NCBI GenBank assembly: GCA_963070105.1
Contig: OY718806.1
Coordinates: 7,213,865 to 7,277,864, forward strand
Source of the DNA: Litomosoides sigmodontis
Lineage: Eukaryota > Nematoda > Chromadorea > Rhabditida > Onchocercidae
Direction of reading: 5' to 3'
Length of the DNA stretch: 64,000 bases
Positions 23,678 to 50,161 of this stretch are shown here, piece after piece. Numbering within the stretch: position 1 is the stretch's first letter; each line of letters opens with the position of its first letter. Under the pieces are notes generated by a model. The model saw only the letters and a program-made list of their open reading frames with translations. It ran no database searches and was not told where the DNA came from. The position numbers and the translations under genes are program-made.

Positions 23678-25940
23678 ATGGAGAGTGAAAGAAGGGAACA
23701 ACAATTGGCTTATAGAAATAATTGGAAAACTATATACAATCCGTCACCTGTTTACATCAAAAATGGAGAAATTGTATGTGAATGTGTGCTGCTTTCGTCT
23801 GTCGACATTTCAACTTGACAAATTTTATCCAAATAATAAAAGTTTGGGACTTGGCTAAAACATTATTTAAAATGACAGTTTAATTTTGGGAAAAAACAGA
23901 ATACAGAATGTTTGTATTTTACAGGTGACTGAGTTGTCGCGCTCATCACCGGTGACTGTATTTTTTCTTGGTTTCGTGCCACCAGTGATTGGTGCTTTTG
24001 CGGCTATCCTCACAGCTTTAATTTTTCACAGTGAACAAATCAGCAATTACGATTGGCAATGCGGGGCAAGGTTTTTTCGATTGAATCCACATTGAGTATT
24101 TATTTAAACGATAGAGCCTTATCGAAATACCCGCACTATATAATGGATAAATAAAAGTTATGAATTTGCAGAGAGCACGGCTACCATCACTTTCACGGGT
24201 AATAAACTTACCGCTTGAGCGGTTACTCTGGCAATTTTTGATGCTTGTACAAACACCAGCTCGATTCATCGAATTATTCACTGGCTGCAAGTTTCTCTGA
24301 CTGCTTCCTGAGATTTCACTCATCAGAAATATCCGACGCTTATGACTTCAGTAAACGAATTTTTTCCACTGCAAAAGTTATTGATTCAATTTAAACTTGT
24401 ATTTACAGTTTGTCGATATGGGCGATTAATGGATGTGAACTATCAGCACAAATGGTTTTATGAATTTGCTCGATATGTATATTTTTATTCCGGAATTGCA
24501 GAATTATTCTCCATGATTGGTTTATCACTCCTTGGTGAACGTGAAAATATTCGTAAGTGACATGCGCAATGATATGTTTCAAAAAGTTGTAGTAAGGATC
24601 GTGTCCTAGGAAAACTTCTCCTCTTGAGTTTCATTGAAGACATTAAAACAAGACGAATTTATTGTTGCGCTTATTAAATTGTCCGACTTTATTAAGTGTA
24701 TTATGGCAGTCACTATTTCGTTTCTAGGAGAACTTTTCGAATTCATGGAATTAACAAAAAAGGTTTTTCTCGAAATTCACCAATCTATTTCAGAGGTCCA
24801 CGTTATCCTTTTCTATATATTCGGATTTTGTGGTGTCAGCTTTTTCATAGCAAATCTTATTTGCCATCGACATTCGTTGTATTTCCTTCATCCATACGTG
24901 AGTTGCTTAATTCTAAATTCTACACGTATGAAGGCGTCTGCGTGAATTTGGTATGATGAAATCAAGCCAGTTGAAACAGTTACTGTCATTTAGAATTAAA
25001 ATTAGGGGGGGGGGCGGAGGAAGGGCAGTGGGAGGGGGGAGCACTCAAATTAACGCCAAAAAACTTAAGAAAATAACCTCTCTCCTAGCATGAACTATTG
25101 TTCATTATGGAAGAAGGTGGATTTTCTACGGTTCGCTTTTCCCTTTCAAGAATTTCATTTTGATTTTTGAAAAAGAAAGCAAAAAAAAGCATAGACGTTG
25201 CACTGTTAATGGAAGAAAGTGTTTTTTTCATCCCAAAAGCGCATCTGTTTAAGAACAGATCCAGCAGTTCAAAATATCGTTTACTATTATTTCGAAAATT
25301 TTAGCTATATTTTACAATCTTGTTACTTGTCAACCAATAGTTAGCATAGATTATACTCAACTGAATTTCAAAATTGAATTAAGTATAAACTGAAGTGTAA
25401 GATACATTGAGATTTTTGCAGGGCCGTTTATCGTATTATTTGAAACTTACATTTTGTACTATTTATTTATTGTCTATTCCCATTTTGCTAACATCCTTCG
25501 TATTATATTGGAAAGTTTGCCTTACAGACGGTAAATACTTTTTTTTGTAATAAATTATAAAAGAAATATTATCACCGTTTCGATGATGCTTTTAGAAGTT
25601 ACTTTTATTCACATTGCTTTTGCATTTCTCTACAGTAATTTGAAATTTACAAAAAGAGAAAATGTTGCTGAAAGATTGAACAATTTTTTCTTTCATTTCC
25701 TGTCTGTAAAAGTAAAAAACACCTGCAATTTATTGCTTATTAGAGAACGCGTCAATTTATTGGAGGAATGTAATTTCAGCGTACGATGTATTTGCAATAT
25801 GTGAATACGTTGAAGTATTTTTGAATATCGCTTACCATGGTTGCGCATTTTATGATATTCGATATAAAGTGATATTCGCTGTTCGTCATGTCGAAGATGC
25901 AAGACAATTTTTAGGAAACTGTCCGAAAGGAATTATGTGA
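23678..25940 (+). CDS. PGAP2: PGAP2 (FRAG1/CWH43-N family) GPI-anchor remodelling protein
   Basis: PGAP2 is a multi-span Golgi/ER protein required for fatty-acid remodelling of GPI anchors. Seven exons: 23678-23773, 23925-24070, 24174-24286, 24409-24552, 24794-24897, 25422-25530, 25780-25940; total 873 nt, 290 aa. ATG at 23678 opens a short cytosolic lead (MESERREQQLAYRNNW). Then come a first span (TVFFLGFVPPVIGAFAAIL), the family motif around WQCGARARLPSLSRVI (Cys-Gly then LPS(V/I)S in relatives), LERLLWQFLMLVQTPARF, the CRYGRL loop, a span with VHVILFYIFGFCGVSFFIA, a further span in exon 6, and the C-terminal DVFAICEYVEVFLNIAYHG, matching the family's EY...LSN(I/M)(A/V)FH. Exon 3 only joins exon 4 in frame with a GC donor (GCAAGT at 24287). 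Length is somewhat above the usual 250 or so. Confidence 0.85.
25005..25039 (+). repeat. G-rich tract in PGAP2 intron 5
   Basis: A run of ten G at 25005-25014 followed by GCGGAGGAAGGG, GTGGG and GGGGGG within 35 nt, in otherwise AT-rich DNA. Four or more G3+ runs on the coding strand give the pattern needed for a G-quadruplex in DNA or pre-mRNA. Confidence 0.8.
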
Positions 25941-27063
25941 CGATTATTAAATGTAAAATTCAGTCTCATTTTTCAATACTACAACCTCACTACTAGTACT
26001 GTCAGGATTGCTGAGAATACGCATTTCGTTACAGCTTCAAAAAATTACTTGCTTTTTTAAGCAGCACAGGGAAAGTCTTACTTTGTCCGAAACAATACAA
26101 ACACTCATGCAGTTATGCGATATGATTGCTTGTTACTAAATTTAGAGAGAGACTAGAAACAGCGTGCAATTGCCACTCCTATGTTTGCAACCGATGATCG
26201 GGAACAATTCGTCCCATCCCATCATTTCATGGCCAGGAAATAATTTTCTGATTTAAGCAAATCCAGTTAATGCCTCTTTTTGTTGGCTTAGTGAGGAAAT
26301 AAATTTGGAATTTTATTAAAATGTCGTTTCCCCCCACATTAGGAAGCGCTGACATAAGTCTGCATTTCGACTGCCATCTTATTTTGAACTTGTAACTTCC
26401 ATCTTAGTTTGTGCAAAACATTTTCAATATCTATTATTCAAAAGTCATACTCAGTACACTACTTTTAAGCTTTCTCGTTTGCTTTGAATATCGCGATGTG
26501 TGCATTAAACGTATGAACCAGTCTGTCCTTGACAATTCTGTTTCATCAATTTAGTTCCCTATTACTAAGATTGATTAAGATTCTAGAAGCAGTGCTTCTG
26601 TAGCAACCGATATCACAGCATATACATACACTCGCTCTTACACCGTGAAAACGATCTTCATCAGTTCGAAAGAAACTCCTGGGATGATAACTCCCGTATA
26701 CCTAATTGAAAATTTAAGATTTTATTTGTTCTAATTTTTTGTTAAGATCAGACATTGCAATAGCGAAAGCAATGCCAATGTAAACGACAACTGCTTCCGT
26801 TGATGTGAACAGAAGTAATGATATTGTGTTTCGCTTGGAAAATTAACATTTTCTTCACGGTGAAGAAGACTAATCTCAAGAAGAACATGCGACATCTTAA
26901 TCAGTGGAAGGAACGACTTCCGGGAAGTTCGATAGTCCGTCGCACGCCATACGCCTGAACTGACACTGCGAAATCATCCCTAAGCTTCCACACTATGATC
27001 ACCTCATACTCTCATTTCCACTTAGTCGAAGTACATCTTCGATCGATAGATGCTACTACGTAT

Positions 27064-27080
27064 TATATATATATATATAT
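27064..27080. repeat. Short (TA)n run
   Basis: TA dinucleotides followed by further AT-rich, partly palindromic sequence to about 27102. Confidence 0.7.
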
Positions 27081-30000
27081 ACTCATATACGTATATATAG
27101 ATATTGGTAGATACAGACTGAACAACGATTTACTCGCTACGACCACCTCAGCTTGCCATCACTCGCTCGGTTAATTTAATTTTAATTGCAAACTTAAGAC
27201 CCTCCCATACACATACACACATACATACAAAACGTGCATATATACGTTGTGGTGTGTTTACACCTGAGTGTATTTTGATGTTCATTCACTGCTAATTAAC
27301 GTTGTACGCTTTGCAAAAGATGTAATAGAAAGAGACATCAGTGTGCGGTGTTTATTTTTACGAGATTCATTTATGTTGGATTGCTACTTGTTCAAAGGGC
27401 ACCGCAGCATTTGAAACGCTATGCGGCGGACAAGTGATGCTAACTTGTGGCGTTTGTGACAGTGGAGGAAAGTGGAGACCATCCCAAATATACTTTTGGG
27501 AAAATTTCCTTGAAGGGTGTCGTGTCCTACCGCAGTTCATGCAATGAGATGATGATGGTGTCTGCATGCTTTCCAAAATGAACTAACTATCACTGTTGTA
27601 AACAACTCTCCTTCCTAAGCCAGCTTAGCCGTCCGAAAATAATAGCGCTGTGTTACACTGCACACTTCCATCATCTATCTCAGCAGCTTGAAAAATATTT
27701 GTTTTTCGTCCCATCTCCACTGAAAACATCCCAATTACAATTCTAAATATTATTGGATATTTCAAAATTGATGGAAAGAAAAGGCTCAGCCATCGCTCAA
27801 AGCAACTGAACTGCTATCTCAACAGTTCTGAAATTATGTTCCGATAGGTTATAGCAGATGGTTGCACTGTTTTCAGGTAGCCGTTAGCTGAAGACTTTTT
27901 GTTGCCACCGATCTTTCTACTCCTTTTCTTCTTCTTCTTTTTTGTATCAGATAAATGCTATTCTTCTCTAACGATTAACCTATCTTCTGAGGGCAAACTG
28001 GCAGGTGCAGCTTTGACCTTAAATGACCATGATAAAGACCTTGAATGTCGTAGGATGTGGTTCCCCCGAAACAAAACGATTGGAAAAAATCACTGAAGTA
28101 ATAATTTGTGAGTGATGAAAATATTCAAATTTCAATATTAAAAAGCTGACTTTACTCCAGTTTTTGATCGTAGTTTTATTAATTGTATAGAAATCATCAT
28201 GGCCACGAAGAAGTATCATCAGCTTTTGATAAGAGCTAGGAGTGTGATGATCAACAATAGTTCCACTCCCTAAGTGCAAATGCCTTCAGTGATATTAATA
28301 TGCATATTTAAGGTGAATGCTAGCGTATCGATGTATTGCAACTAATGCTATATGAAATATCTGACCAAACTTTTATAACTGCTTTTCAAATCTAGAAAAT
28401 CCGCTGTTATTTTCATGTGATTTATTAATATTAAATCTAGTGCCTTCTGTTCTAAATGCTAATTTTTCCCAAAAGCTTTGCGATTTGTTCGTAACCATTT
28501 CCAAGAATCTTTGAGGCTTTTGCACATCACTTCAATGTCTCGTTACATAGGTCTGCTCTCCACTGCGTTTGACAACAGCTGAAAATTTTATGAGCAGCGC
28601 AAAAGTAACCCATATGGAATTTTTTTTCTTTCTTTCACTAGCAATTTCTGAAGTTAATTGAACGTCCCACCATTCGGTGAACCGTAATGTGAAGTTAGCA
28701 GAAAGTTGAAGTAAAAATTCCAAGTCATAAAATCAAACATAGGCTATATTGCAGATGATTTAGAAAATTGTAAGCTAACAAAACGTCAGTACCACATCTA
28801 CAATGAAATAAAACAACTTATTATTGGTTGCTGACACTTCAATTGAAATGAACCACATCGAGAATACTGGCCAGTGAAGAAAGTTAGCTTACCATCTTCT
28901 TATCATTTCCCCCTCCTTTTTGTTTCATCCATCCTTCTGTGCGAAGTAAAAATTAATAATACATTTGAAATGAAGAAGAAAAGTTTTTGCTCGCCACTTC
29001 GTAAGAAATACTCTACTTTTTCTTCTCTGCTCTCAATCATTTCTTCCCTCATCCGCTCAACTTCTTTCTCTTCTCTTTGAAATGGTCATTAGGACACACC
29101 TTCATTAAATATTTTCCGTGACTTTGTTTCAGTACTTTATCACGTTAAAGAAGTATATTGTCATCATCACCTCCTCACTGTTGCCGTATATTTCCAGTGT
29201 TGCGTGCTGCACCGTCGTTACTCGTTCCCTTTTAACTAAACCATTCGAATTCAGTAATGCTTATCATATAGCTTTCTCTCTCTCTCTACCCCTCTTCCTC
29301 CCTCTCCCTCTCTGTCTCTCTAATCTAAATAAAAAACGCGTCGCCAACATCTTTAGAAAGCTCACATAGACCCTTTAGAGTGAGTGAATCAGTAATTTTC
29401 TTGCGATGTGTCATATTCGGTGATGTCCACTTGGGAAGGAAGGCACAGCAATTGATTTTCAGCACTGGACTTTAAAGCGAAACTAACGCATTCAGTGAGG
29501 CAAAATGCTACTTCTCAACAGAAAATGCCATTCTGCTCAGGCGCGGTTTTTTGTTTTCATCCCTTCTCTCCTACCTCTTCTCTCATTTTTTAAATTTGAA
29601 ATATCTGCAGTGATTTATTTACCAGCATATATGGGAAGCTCTCTTCTTTAATGTTGCAGCTTTATTCAGCCCTCTTTCCAACAATGCTAGGATGCTTCAA
29701 GGTAAACGTCAGTCAGTTTATCCCGCCTAGTCAATTTATCCTTTTAGCCTTTCATTTCCAAAATAGCACACTGATTTATGAATCTAAAACTGCATGCCAT
29801 ACAGTCATTTAGCAGGTGACTAAGAGGATACCTGAACACACAATTCAGGGCTCGCCTGAGCACTAATTTTTTTTATTGTCTATGCATCATCCCTAAAGCA
29901 AATTTCCTCCCATTTCGCATATGCTTTTTCCAATCATAGAAAAGGATCGTCTTGTTTAAATTCAACAGTGCAGGAAATGGAAATGAAAGAGCGTTCGTTC

Positions 30001-30460
30001 ATGTTTGCTTTTCCGTTGCGTCGGCCTTCATGATTAAAGCTTCCGATCACACTTTCCTTTATTTGACTGCACTTTCCCTTCAATTTTGAAGAGTGGAAAA
30101 GCAGTGACAAAAATTAATTGCACCAATTTACCGTTTTCTGAATGAATTATGAACGTAAAGAATGTAGAAATCGCATATAACAAAAATGCTCATTTACAAA
30201 ATGCGAACTGTGTCTTTGACTGTAAATAAGCAGAAAACCGCATGACAAGAGGGTTCAACTTTCCGGTGAAATGTCTGGATGGAGAAATCATGCTTGAGAT
30301 GTAACTCTTGTAAGAGTTGAAACTGCAAGTATAGTCAGCAGTCCTGTTGAAGGAAACAATAATTCAGTATGTCACTCGAACATTTTCCATCATTCACTTG
30401 AGCTGTTGATGTGCGGCACTGAGAGTAGCCTGCTCGTATCGTTAGGATGGGGCATGAGCT

Positions 30461-30491
30461 GATGATGATGATGATGACGATGATAATGATG

Positions 30492-30523
<32 letters not shown>

Positions 30524-30550
30524 GGTGATGATGGTGATGGTGATGGTGAT
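30461..30550 (+). repeat. (GAT/ATG)n trinucleotide repeat with GGT interruptions
   Basis: About 30 units of GAT, with GAC, AAT and GGT variants becoming frequent toward the 3' end. It generates a spurious poly-Met ORF. Confidence 0.9.
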
Positions 30551-33034
30551 AGCTCTCCAGTGGCATCAGTCGAATTGCAACCCTTTACCATCAATCAAAC
30601 TGCCTCATTTCATTTCATTCCCTGCTGCTACCTATCTCCCATTCCACAATTATTCTCACGATCTTTCAAATGATCACGTCCGACAAATTGTGGACGTCCA
30701 ACAGTCAGTCATACTACCTTCTTGGCTCTTTGCCTCTGCCTCTTCGCATTTCTTCACTTATTGTATTTCACATAAATGCCGACGTTCCTCCCGTCCGAAT
30801 TCACCTCCACCTCCATCTGTAATTTATTGTTTTAACAACATCCATTCTCATCACTCAATACCGCTTTTATTAGTCCTTCCATCACTCTATTTAATGATTT
30901 CTTCAACAATCAGGTCGAGAAATGAAAGTGCAATTATGCATACCTCAAATAGTCTGCTTATTCTGCCAACTTCTAGCTTCATTAGTTCATTGAGAGAGAC
31001 GATTTCCTGAAAGTAAATTCATTAAAAAAAAAAGACGTGTTACATTATCGTTACTCTAACACAAACATCAACTTTATATTTTTGAAAAGAACTTTGCAGG
31101 ATATCTGAAACATAGAGAAACTAACTATGCGGAATTTCTATCCTTATAGAAAGGAAAATTTCCGAATGGAAATTTACATTTGAGTAATTGAAATCCAACA
31201 GTTTGCAACTTTCTTCACATCATTTTAAATCGATTTGCATGTGCTAATTTTGGGCACTTATTTATTGCAGATAGATGTGTCCATTAGCAGCAACTCATTA
31301 ACGCAAACTCCACTCCATATTAAAACGTATATACTTCCCTCTACTCTTTCGCATTTTAAATGTGCACGGGCGTGTGCGTATGTGTATGAAAGTAAAGCCG
31401 TCAAGCTAAGTTGTTTTCGGTGGGTGGAATCGATGCGGATGTCCTTTCACAATTCAAGTTAACAGAGATTAATTATTGCCGGCATTTCTGCTATCCGTTA
31501 ACAATAGCGATCAACATATCTCTCCTCTTATCCTGTTTGTTGATTCCTACGACGGATGATGAAGTTGACCACACTGTTGGTTGAAATAGTGGTACGATAA
31601 ATGCAGCGCTACGAGAGATATCCTTTACTTCAACATACTTCTGGCATTACCCAGACTGAAAAAAGCAATGATTGGGATGTGAACTTTTCTTTTGAAATGA
31701 CTGGCATGCTGAAAATCCGTGCGGAGAAAACATAACTGCTAAGTGTTAACGATTTGATGACAGCTAATTTTTGCGGCTTTCCCTACTTTTCCCTTTCCAT
31801 TTCACTGCTTTTGAAAGCAATTTTCTTTCATCATCAACTGATAAATACAAAATAAACTGTTGACAAGAATTGCCCCAAATCCGTCAGCTGTACGTTATTG
31901 TCAGTGAAACCTTACTTCTCCAATTTTCATTCGCATCATATGTCACTCTGATGGATTGAATTTCCTGGTTTCTTTTTCCTTCTTTTATCATTCGGTAACT
32001 TTTCACTTCGCGGTAGCTCGGTTTTTCCCGGCCGGCTGAATCTATCTATCGCTTCGTTCTCAATCACAAATAGGATAATGTCATTTCCCCGATACGTCGG
32101 CTTTCTTGCACTTCCAAGCAAGTGAGAAGTTGGTAAAGCACTGCACCGAACTGCAACACTGGGCATTTGTATTATTAAACACTCCGTAACAGGGAAGTGT
32201 GCTTTTTCTTTGCTTTAGCGGAAGGAGGGGAAGGAAGGGAGGAGGGAGATTTCTCGTTTTATCTCCATTTCTTTTGGTGATGAGAGGCGAGAGCTTTGGA
32301 GACCTTGGAGACCTGTAATGGATAATGGGAATATTGCGTTATTCTTGTTAAAGGACAAACATGAGGAGGAGGATTGGGGAAAATGATTAGTTAAAAATAT
32401 TTCATATTTATTTCCTAACATCACATTAACAACATTCACGTCCGTACAATTGATATACGCTTCAATTGATTACGTTATTAAACGTCGGACTGCATATCTT
32501 TTGAATTAAATCAAGAGAAAAACAGTTTGTTTATGTTGAAAATGGAACTGTGTGAAAAGGAAAATGAGTAGGGAAGGATTTAATTGGCAGTCGGATTGAT
32601 GAAAATTATCTGACAGTTTGGAAACTTTGGTGAGAACCTCGTTAACTCGTACATTTCGAATTGGAATGGGAAATTTAGTAAACTTTCGTATATTCCATTT
32701 CACACTGCTTTATTCAAATTTCATTTCTCCTCACAGTCATCCGGATGTGCACATGGATGCAAAATGAAATAGAAGGGTGGTGTTTGATCAGTATATTGCT
32801 ATAATATGCGCTTTCAACTACTCATGGAAATGGGGGAAGCACTGGATTAGAGGAACAAACGTATCTCTTAATTCTAAAGCGATGGTGATCGGTGCGAAAT
32901 AAATCACTTTGAAGGCGCTAACACTAAGGGAAGGTGTCCTGGAAACGAGGCTTTTTGTGAGAGCCTCAAACAATCAATCAATCGCTCTTCTGTTTTCTTA
33001 GGGAAGAGGAGACTGCCACAGGTTTAGCATTTGT

Positions 33035-33036
<2 letters not shown>

Positions 33037-33111
<75 letters not shown>

Positions 33112-33147
33112 TGTGTGCGTGTGTGTGTGTGTGTGTGTGGTGTGTCT
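33037..33147 (+). repeat. (GT)n microsatellite, about 110 bp
   Basis: Near-perfect GT dinucleotide repeat with single interruptions (GTAT near 33103, GCGT near 33117) and a final GTGGTGTGTC. Longest simple repeat in the window, probably polymorphic. Confidence 0.95.
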
Positions 33148-36100
33148 AAGTTTGTTAGAAGCCTATGCTCAGGCCTATGCGATGTTTGGTTGTTGAATAA
33201 GCAAGCAAGCCAGCTACATTCACTCCGCAATATGTGTTTTCACTTTTCTTGCATGTCTATTGATTTGTTTTGAAAGTGTCATTTCGTAGTTGCATTTCAT
33301 ATTTTGTTTTGATAATTTTGTTTTCCGGCACTTACCATTGCCGTTATTTCAGCATGGTTTTCGCTGTTCCTTACTCACCGTGTGTTCACTGCTGTAAAGA
33401 ACTGATTAACAAGATGATGAAGTCAATCTAATAAATAAATTGATGGTTTCCATTTTTCCCAAATCTCTTCAACCCACTTACATAATCATTTTGTCATACG
33501 AAATCTGCTCTTTGGCTTCTTTGATCTTATTTTGTTAACCTGTAATTTTTCTGACAACGCATATTTTCAAATGTATCGTGAATAACGCACTTTTCATGCA
33601 AAAAGTTAACTGGTGTAAAAGTATGTCGGGAACATTTCAAATCGCATGCTATGTAGCCATTAGGCAACTCAGAATTTCATCATTCCATATGCTTCAAAGT
33701 TGAGCAGCTTTTTTGAATTTAAACTACTTGACGTCATGCGTGTTGCATATCGTAATTGAACGATTGTTATGCATTTAATCTATCATCATGCCTAGAACAG
33801 CTAAATGTTTGTGTTTGATTATCAGTTAGCTTTTTGGAGGGTTTTTTAGGAAAGGTCTCTCCGTTCGCACTGACATCACGCTTCAGCAAATGATATGCCT
33901 CGCCGATCGTCGAAGTGTTTTTATTTACCACACACATATTTCTGACGAACTTTTTTGTTTGCTGTGGTACCATGTCGCAATAAATTCCATTGTTTTCTGC
34001 ACGAGAGTTGAGCAAACGAGTCATTATAAATTTGTTGTTTAAGGATGCAGGATTTACCGTTTGTAGAATATGGGATTTAAAATTTTTTCCGTACTACTTT
34101 CCATTAAGGCATGAAGTGTTCATTGTGCACCGTTGAGGCGGAATGTTTTTAAATTCCAAGTCTGACTTGAAACTCAACTTTTCAAGCCAGTTGGTTCAAG
34201 GTTTGTTCCACTAATATTACTTACGCTTTAAAAAAATTACGATCCCATGCGTGAGGTTAACTTTAAGCTTGGTTTTTCTTCGACATTTCCTCAACTCAGT
34301 TTACTACTGAAATACACACGTAAATCACATTCAATGAAACAAAGACGAATTAGGATGTATAATTAAAATTCCAAATACAGCGTTTTGGAGGAGGGGAAGA
34401 TGTTGACGATGAACTTTTTTCTTTCGTGAGATTTAAAAAGTAACGCATTCACTTCGTATGTAACCAAAATGAGACCAGAAAATTTATGTCTACGCCACGT
34501 TGTTTTACCACAAATTGGAAAGGTTTTTTTTTTTCAATTTAATTTGTTTGTAAATGCTTCGTGAACCCTTTGCTTTAAACCAAAAAATGTGCGGGGTGGT
34601 GAGAATGAGGGAAGCTGTCAAAACTATTCAAAGTTAGTGTAGAAATGCTCTACACAATAAAAGTTTCCTCTTTAATACCTTGGTTAGGATAGTTTAGAAT
34701 ACCTTGGTTCAGGCTCATATATGTGTGTATTAATTATTTGTTCCTATTTATATTTATGTAATATTTGTTTATCTACTTATTTATAAATAAAATAACTTTG
34801 GTAATATCGTGTCATTGTAATTGTACGGGAGGCTATTGAAGCTTGTACGAATTCCGAAAATCGGTCCTTTTCCTTTTCCTTATCCTTGCATTAATCTTAT
34901 TTTTAATTAAATCTTGCAGGGCTTCGTTGCCGGTCACTGCTTCTTCGAGTTGTAATTGGCAAAGGAAGCATAGCAAAGCAGGAAAGCGAAATGGAGGAAT
35001 AAATTGAGGCTGTTTTTTATGATTTATATCACTCACTTAGTTCCAATTCGAGTTTTGGTCTTGCAGAAGAAACTGCGAATCATCAATTAATTTGTCAATG
35101 ATTCAATAACATTGCTTTTTTTGCGGTTTCACCGAAGCATTGGTAGATAAACATGGGTGAGGAAAATAAGAGAGCTCGCAATAGGAAGTACGGATAATAT
35201 CGTTTTTGTAAATAAATAGCATTTGATTCCTGATGTTTTGCTGAAGTGGTTGTAGAGCATCTCATGAAGAACAAAACAATTTAAAAAGATTAATTTTGCT
35301 GAATTTCTAGTTCGTACAAGTGAAGCAGTTCCTTTCCCATTATTTATTCTATATGAATATAAGTGTATGTTTACTTGCAGCGAAGACTTCTGTCTTTTAC
35401 ACTTAATTGCTTAAATGTGCATTTTTTATTGCTTCACCACTCATAATTCTTCATTTCGTCCCTCACCTTAATAGTTTCTTTTCTCGAAATTATACTTATC
35501 GACACAATGTCATCTGTCCATTGGCGCGATTTCGAAATCCCTTCATGCCTTTATATTCGAGCACTCGATTTGTTTACTAATAGAAGTTAAAAGTGGAGAA
35601 TTGGTGAGTGTATCTCTCAAGAGAAAGGTTGCAAAAAACTGAAAACCATGAAATAAAAATTTTGAAATTAGGGCTGTCATCCATCAAGCAGTGCTTGTCC
35701 ATCAGTACATCTTAAAGCTGTCATGTTTGTCAGTTTGTTGTCACCAGGACACTCTAGCGTGTTATTTGGTGTCGCTATCCTCACCACTACTTGTATACGT
35801 TTTTGATTTATTTAACCAACTTTTATCCTCCTAGGATGCTACATAAAGTGTAAGTTCAGTTACGTGTCGCACTGAAAATGTATTTAACCAATGTGGTTTC
35901 AAATTATAATACCAAGTTTTCGAATTTGAAATTCCAATTTTTTCTCTCTCGATTCGATACTTTGTTCTATGGAGCGGTCCGCATACCTATACTGCTTGGT
36001 AAACACATTGCGTTTCTTAATAAACTGCTAATAGATTAGTTATTGGAAATGCGTAAATAAGATAGCGAAGAGTTTCCAATAATCCGATATTACCGATTAT

Positions 36101-36624
36101 GTTAGAAACATACAATGCGATGCAATGTCTATAATTACTTGTTATTTAGCAAACAAACTTTTTTGATTATTGGTAATCAGATTCTTGCGCCTTATCATTT
36201 CTTTCTTGCTTATAAACTTTGTAAAAGACATATTCTGCTTGCTAAACATTAAGAGGACATACCTTATTAGATATTTGTCTAAAAACAACAATTTTATGCT
36301 TTGTTTGAACTTAGGCTTGAAATTTTACTAAGGCCTAAATGCCATAATGTTGAGAAATACAAGTTACTTCTTACGTCACCATTTTTCTCAACACATCAAA
36401 ATAAATTGATTATCACAGGTAGTTGATCCGTGTCACAAACAGTTTGCTGGCGGAGGAAGCAGTGGAAGATTTTTCCAAGAAAAAAATTGATATTTATTTA
36501 TACATAGATATATTTGCGGTTTTTATCCGCATCAAGTTAGCAGTTCAAAAAATTTTCAAACGGAATGCATCCTTTCTTTCGCTGTTATTAAATGATGGTA
36601 GTTATACCACTGGTGAATAGCGTC

Positions 36625-49401
<12,777 letters not shown>

Positions 49402-50111
49402 TATACATTTTGTTTAGAAATCACCTTTCGATTCTAAAGAAATGCTTCTCGGCATGATGAGTGGATATAGGCTTAGCTAGCCGTATTAATCTTATCCCAC
49501 TGAAGCTATGAAATATTCTAATGTTGTAAAAGAATTAATTAAAACTTATTGGATAAAACAAGATTCAAAACGAAATGCAAGTCACCGTTCTTTTTGTCCA
49601 TTTTTTAATTTCAAGTTCTAGTTTTATTGTATTTTTAGTTGCTTTCCTATTTATTATTTGTAGTGAATGCGCGCATAGTCGTCATACGTTTAGTCTGTGC
49701 ACATGTCCATTGGGTTTGTGCAATACAAAAAAATTATTAGAACTCTGAACTATTGACTTTCACTAATTGGTCACTTCATTTAGTTCAATGTTTACATTTG
49801 AAAACTTGCAAATTTTTAGCAGTAGAATATTTTAGAAATTTTTTCTCGTCTATGAGAGGTGAGATCGGATTGATTGGAATTGCATCAGTAAAATATTATT
49901 ATCGTTATTCTTATTTTTTTGAATTGGATTTCCGTTGCATTTCGTGATTCCACTCTTTGCTTTATTATATCTTTAATTCGTATTTGCAATCATGATTGTT
50001 GCACTATGCGTATACGGTACCGTTCCGAAAGTGATTATTTTCTTCCAGCTTTCGCTGTGTGTTACTGCACTTCCTAGTTTTTTGTTCATTTTTCACAAAT
50101 TTCATCCTTGA

Positions 50112-50161
50112 AGTATCACCTGAAAGACCGGTGTTTTTTCTTCAAAACATCAGGTGATACT
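50112..50161. repeat. Hairpin with nested stem, 3' of CaMKII
   Basis: Outer 12-bp stem AGTATCACCTGA / TCAGGTGATACT encloses an inner stem TGTTTT / AAAACA around TTCTTC. It lies 0.7 kb after the CaMKII stop codon, possibly in its 3' untranslated region. Confidence 0.75.

Larger units (their letters stand above)
25941..36418. other. Gene-poor 10.5 kb between PGAP2 and CaMKII
   Basis: No exon I can support on either strand. It holds a short AT run at about 27064-27080, a CT-rich patch near 29274-29320, the ATG/GAT repeat at 30461-30550 and the long GT repeat at 33037-33147. Opposed ORFs at 27341-27576 are unrecognised. Given that CaMKII genes have long 5' regions, promoter, 5' untranslated exons or enhancers of the kinase gene are expected here; that is inference. 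Confidence 0.55.

Noticed and set aside
27341..27576. Opposed 68-69-aa ORFs on both strands
   Set aside because: No splice sites, no recognised motif, and mirror ORFs on both strands suggest chance in a locally GC-richer patch.
30447..31010. 187-aa plus-strand ORF beginning with poly-Met
   Set aside because: Its start is produced by the GAT/ATG trinucleotide repeat, and the rest is Ser/His/Pro noise without splice sites or domain.
33024..33273. ORFs of alternating Val-Cys or His-Thr on both strands
   Set aside because: They are translations of the GT microsatellite.
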